Shown here piece after piece: positions 22,361-23,893 of a stretch of DNA of 23,893 bases. Position 1 is the first letter of the stretch, and each line of letters begins with the position of its first letter. The notes beneath the pieces were generated by a model. The model was not told the origin of the DNA. It was given only the letters and a program-made list of their open reading frames with translations, and did no database searches. A program made the position numbers and the translations under genes. Source of the stretch: JAFAXD01 sp035472475 (GTDB taxonomy: Bacteria > Pseudomonadota > Alphaproteobacteria > Rhizobiales > Xanthobacteraceae); the NCBI GenBank assembly GCA_035472475.1, contig DATIPA010000007.1:1-23893 (forward strand), read 5' to 3'.

Positions 22361-23893
22361 ATGCGCAATCTTCTTGTTACAACTTGCCTTGGCGCTGCGG
22401 CGATCTTCACTGCCGGGACCGCGAGCGCCAATGACGAACTGATCAAGATGTCGAAGAACCCGAAGGACTGGGTGATGCCGGCGGGGACTTACGATAATCA
22501 GCGTTATTCGAAGCTCAATCAAATCAATGCGCAAAACGCCGGCAAACTACAGGTCGCCTGGACGTTTTCGACCGGCGTTCTACGCGGCCACGAAGGCGGA
22601 CCGCTCATCATCGGCGACGTGATGTACGTGCACGGGCCGTTTCCGAACCCGGTCTTTGCGCTCGATCTCAACCACGATGGCAAGATCCTTTGGAAATACG
22701 AGCCCAAGCAGGACCCGAATGTTATTCCGGTGATGTGCTGCGACACCGTCAATCGCGGTCTGTCGTATGCTGACGGCAAGATCTTCCTGCATCAAGCCGA
22801 CACAACGCTGGTCGCGCTCGACGCCAAGACCGGCCAGGTGGTCTGGAGCTCCAAGAACGGCGATCCGTCAAAGGGTCAGACCGGTACCTCGGCGCCTCTC
22901 GTCGTTAAGGACAAGGTCCTGGTCGGCATTTCCGGCGGCGAGTTTGGCGTGCAGTGCCACGTCACAGCCTACGACCTCAAGACCGGCAAGCAGGTATGGC
23001 GGGCCTATTCGGAAGGACCCGACGACCAGATCCTGATCGACCCGGTGAAGACCACCGACCTCGGCAAGCCGGTCGGCAAGGATTCAAGCCTGAAGACCTG
23101 GCAGGGCGACCAATGGAAGATCGGCGGGGGCTGCACCTGGGGTTGGATGTCGTATGACCCCGATCTGAACCTCGTCTACTACGGCTCCGGCAATCCTTCG
23201 ACCTGGAACCCCAGTCAACGACCGGGCGACAACAAATGGTCGATGACGATCTGGGCCCGCGATGCCGACACCGGCATGGCGAAGTGGGTCTATCAGATGA
23301 CGCCCCACGACGAGTGGGACTACGACGGCGTCAACGAGATGATCCTCGCTGACCAGAACATGGGCGGCACCACGCGCAAGACGCTCGTTCATTTCGATCG
23401 CAACGGGCTCGGCTACACGCTCGATCGGGTCACTGGTGAATTGCTGGTGGCTGAGAAATTCGATCCAGTTGTCAACTGGACGAGCGGCGTCGACATGAAC
23501 AAGTCGTCCCCGACCTACGGCCGACCGAAGGTTGTGCCGCAGTACTCGACCGAAACGCCGGACGTGAACCACAAGGGCATCTGCCCGGCCGCGCTGGGCA
23601 CCAAGGACGAGCAGCCGGCAGCGTACTCACCCGACACGGGCCTGTTCTACGTGCCGACCAACCACGTCTGCATGGACTACGAGCCGTTCAAGGTGAGCTA
23701 TACGGCGGGACAGGATTACGTCGGAGCGACGCTCTCGATGTATCCGCCTCCTGGCCAAAGCAACATGGGCAACATGATCGCCTGGGACGCCAAGACCGGC
23801 AAGATCGTCTGGTCCGATCCGGAGCAATTCTCGGTTTGGTCCGGGGCGTTGGCGACCGCCGGTGGCGTGGTGTTCTACGGAACGCTTGAAGGT
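22361..23893 (+). CDS. xoxF: XoxF-type lanthanide-dependent methanol dehydrogenase (PQQ), C-terminus beyond the right edge
   Basis: XoxF oxidises methanol in the periplasm with PQQ and a lanthanide, passing electrons to a c-type cytochrome. The visible 511 residues cover most of the about 600-residue enzyme. A signal peptide (about 1-23, cleavage near TASAND) is followed by the PQQ-dehydrogenase propeller with repeated W-motifs such as ALDAKTGQVVWSSKNGD. The vicinal C126-C127 (VMCCDTVNRG) that stacks on PQQ is present. The active site has HDEWDYDGVNE with catalytic D320 and D322; the second Asp is the lanthanide marker, replaced by Ala in calcium enzymes (MxaF). YYGSGNPSTWNP is also typical. 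ATG 22361 has GGGAGGA upstream. The frame is open at the end of the window, so any cognate cytochrome (xoxG) and xoxJ would lie beyond. Confidence 0.96.
   Translation, partial: MRNLLVTTCLGAAAIFTAGTASANDELIKMSKNPKDWVMPAGTYDNQRYSKLNQINAQNAGKLQVAWTFSTGVLRGHEGGPLIIGDVMYVHGPFPNPVFALDLNHDGKILWKYEPKQDPNVIPVMCCDTVNRGLSYADGKIFLHQADTTLVALDAKTGQVVWSSKNGDPSKGQTGTSAPLVVKDKVLVGISGGEFGVQCHVTAYDLKTGKQVWRAYSEGPDDQILIDPVKTTDLGKPVGKDSSLKTWQGDQWKIGGGCTWGWMSYDPDLNLVYYGSGNPSTWNPSQRPGDNKWSMTIWARDADTGMAKWVYQMTPHDEWDYDGVNEMILADQNMGGTTRKTLVHFDRNGLGYTLDRVTGELLVAEKFDPVVNWTSGVDMNKSSPTYGRPKVVPQYSTETPDVNHKGICPAALGTKDEQPAAYSPDTGLFYVPTNHVCMDYEPFKVSYTAGQDYVGATLSMYPPPGQSNMGNMIAWDAKTGKIVWSDPEQFSVWSGALATAGGVVFYGTLEG

Noticed and set aside
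22361..23893. Calcium-dependent MxaF methanol dehydrogenase
   Set aside because: The active site has Asp two residues after the catalytic Asp, where MxaF has Ala, and no mxaJGI genes are in view.
1..23893. CRISPR arrays, insertion sequences, phage genes or attachment sites
   Set aside because: I saw no regularly spaced repeats, transposase or integrase motifs, or terminal inverted repeats; gene content and base composition look uniform.

Overview
The window looks like a GC-rich chromosomal segment from a methylotrophic or C1-oxidising alphaproteobacterium, most likely of the order Hyphomicrobiales. The reasons are the set of tetrahydromethanopterin (H4MPT)-linked C1-transfer genes in the layout known from Methylobacterium/Hyphomicrobium-type bacteria, a XoxF-type methanol dehydrogenase, strong G/C bias at third codon positions, and dense overlapping operons with GTG/TTG starts. 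The genus cannot be fixed from the sequence alone.

Region 1 (about 1-9065, all minus strand, read right to left): beta-RFAP synthase, mtdB, a COG2232-like ATP-grasp protein, mch, a RimK-like ATP-grasp ligase, a CitG-like protein, then fae after its own 153-bp leader, then a two-component system (membrane histidine kinase and NarL/LuxR-type response regulator), then the start of an unidentified gene at the left edge. From the ATP-grasp gene at 7156 to the CitG-like gene at 3264 every junction overlaps, so this part should be one transcript. The kinase frame is interrupted by an in-frame TAG in the ATPase G2 box.

Region 2 (9164-15109, plus strand): divergent from region 1 across a 98-bp gap. 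It holds a pterin-4a-carbinolamine dehydratase-like gene, fhcB, fhcA, fhcD, fhcC (the formyltransferase/hydrolase complex), a small four-cysteine protein, and a dihydropteroate synthase homologue. Regions 1 and 2 together encode the route formaldehyde -> methylene-H4MPT (Fae) -> methenyl-H4MPT (MtdB) -> formyl-H4MPT (Mch) -> formyl-methylofuran -> formate (FhcABCD), plus several genes that probably build the dephospho-H4MPT and methylofuran cofactors.

Region 3 (15115-19660, minus strand): an exported alpha/beta hydrolase, a small secreted protein broken by a one-base frameshift, a HAD phosphatase, and an SsuABC/TauABC-like ABC importer (ATPase, permease, binding protein).

Region 4 (19776-23893): a periplasmic methanol-oxidation neighbourhood with a small four-cysteine secreted protein, a fused SoxYZ-like carrier, a secreted metallo-beta-lactamase-fold hydrolase of the quinoprotein-associated type, and, divergently, xoxF running off the right edge. 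XoxF has the Asp-x-Asp motif that marks lanthanide-dependent enzymes. Methanol oxidised by XoxF would give formaldehyde (or formate directly), and regions 1 and 2 would take formaldehyde to formate.

The most interesting leads are the unassigned cofactor-biosynthesis candidates in the H4MPT operons (CitG-like, two ATP-grasps, DHPS homologue, four-Cys protein), the XoxF-linked SoxYZ/MBL/ABC-transporter neighbourhood, and two apparently damaged genes (kinase amber codon, frameshifted secreted protein).
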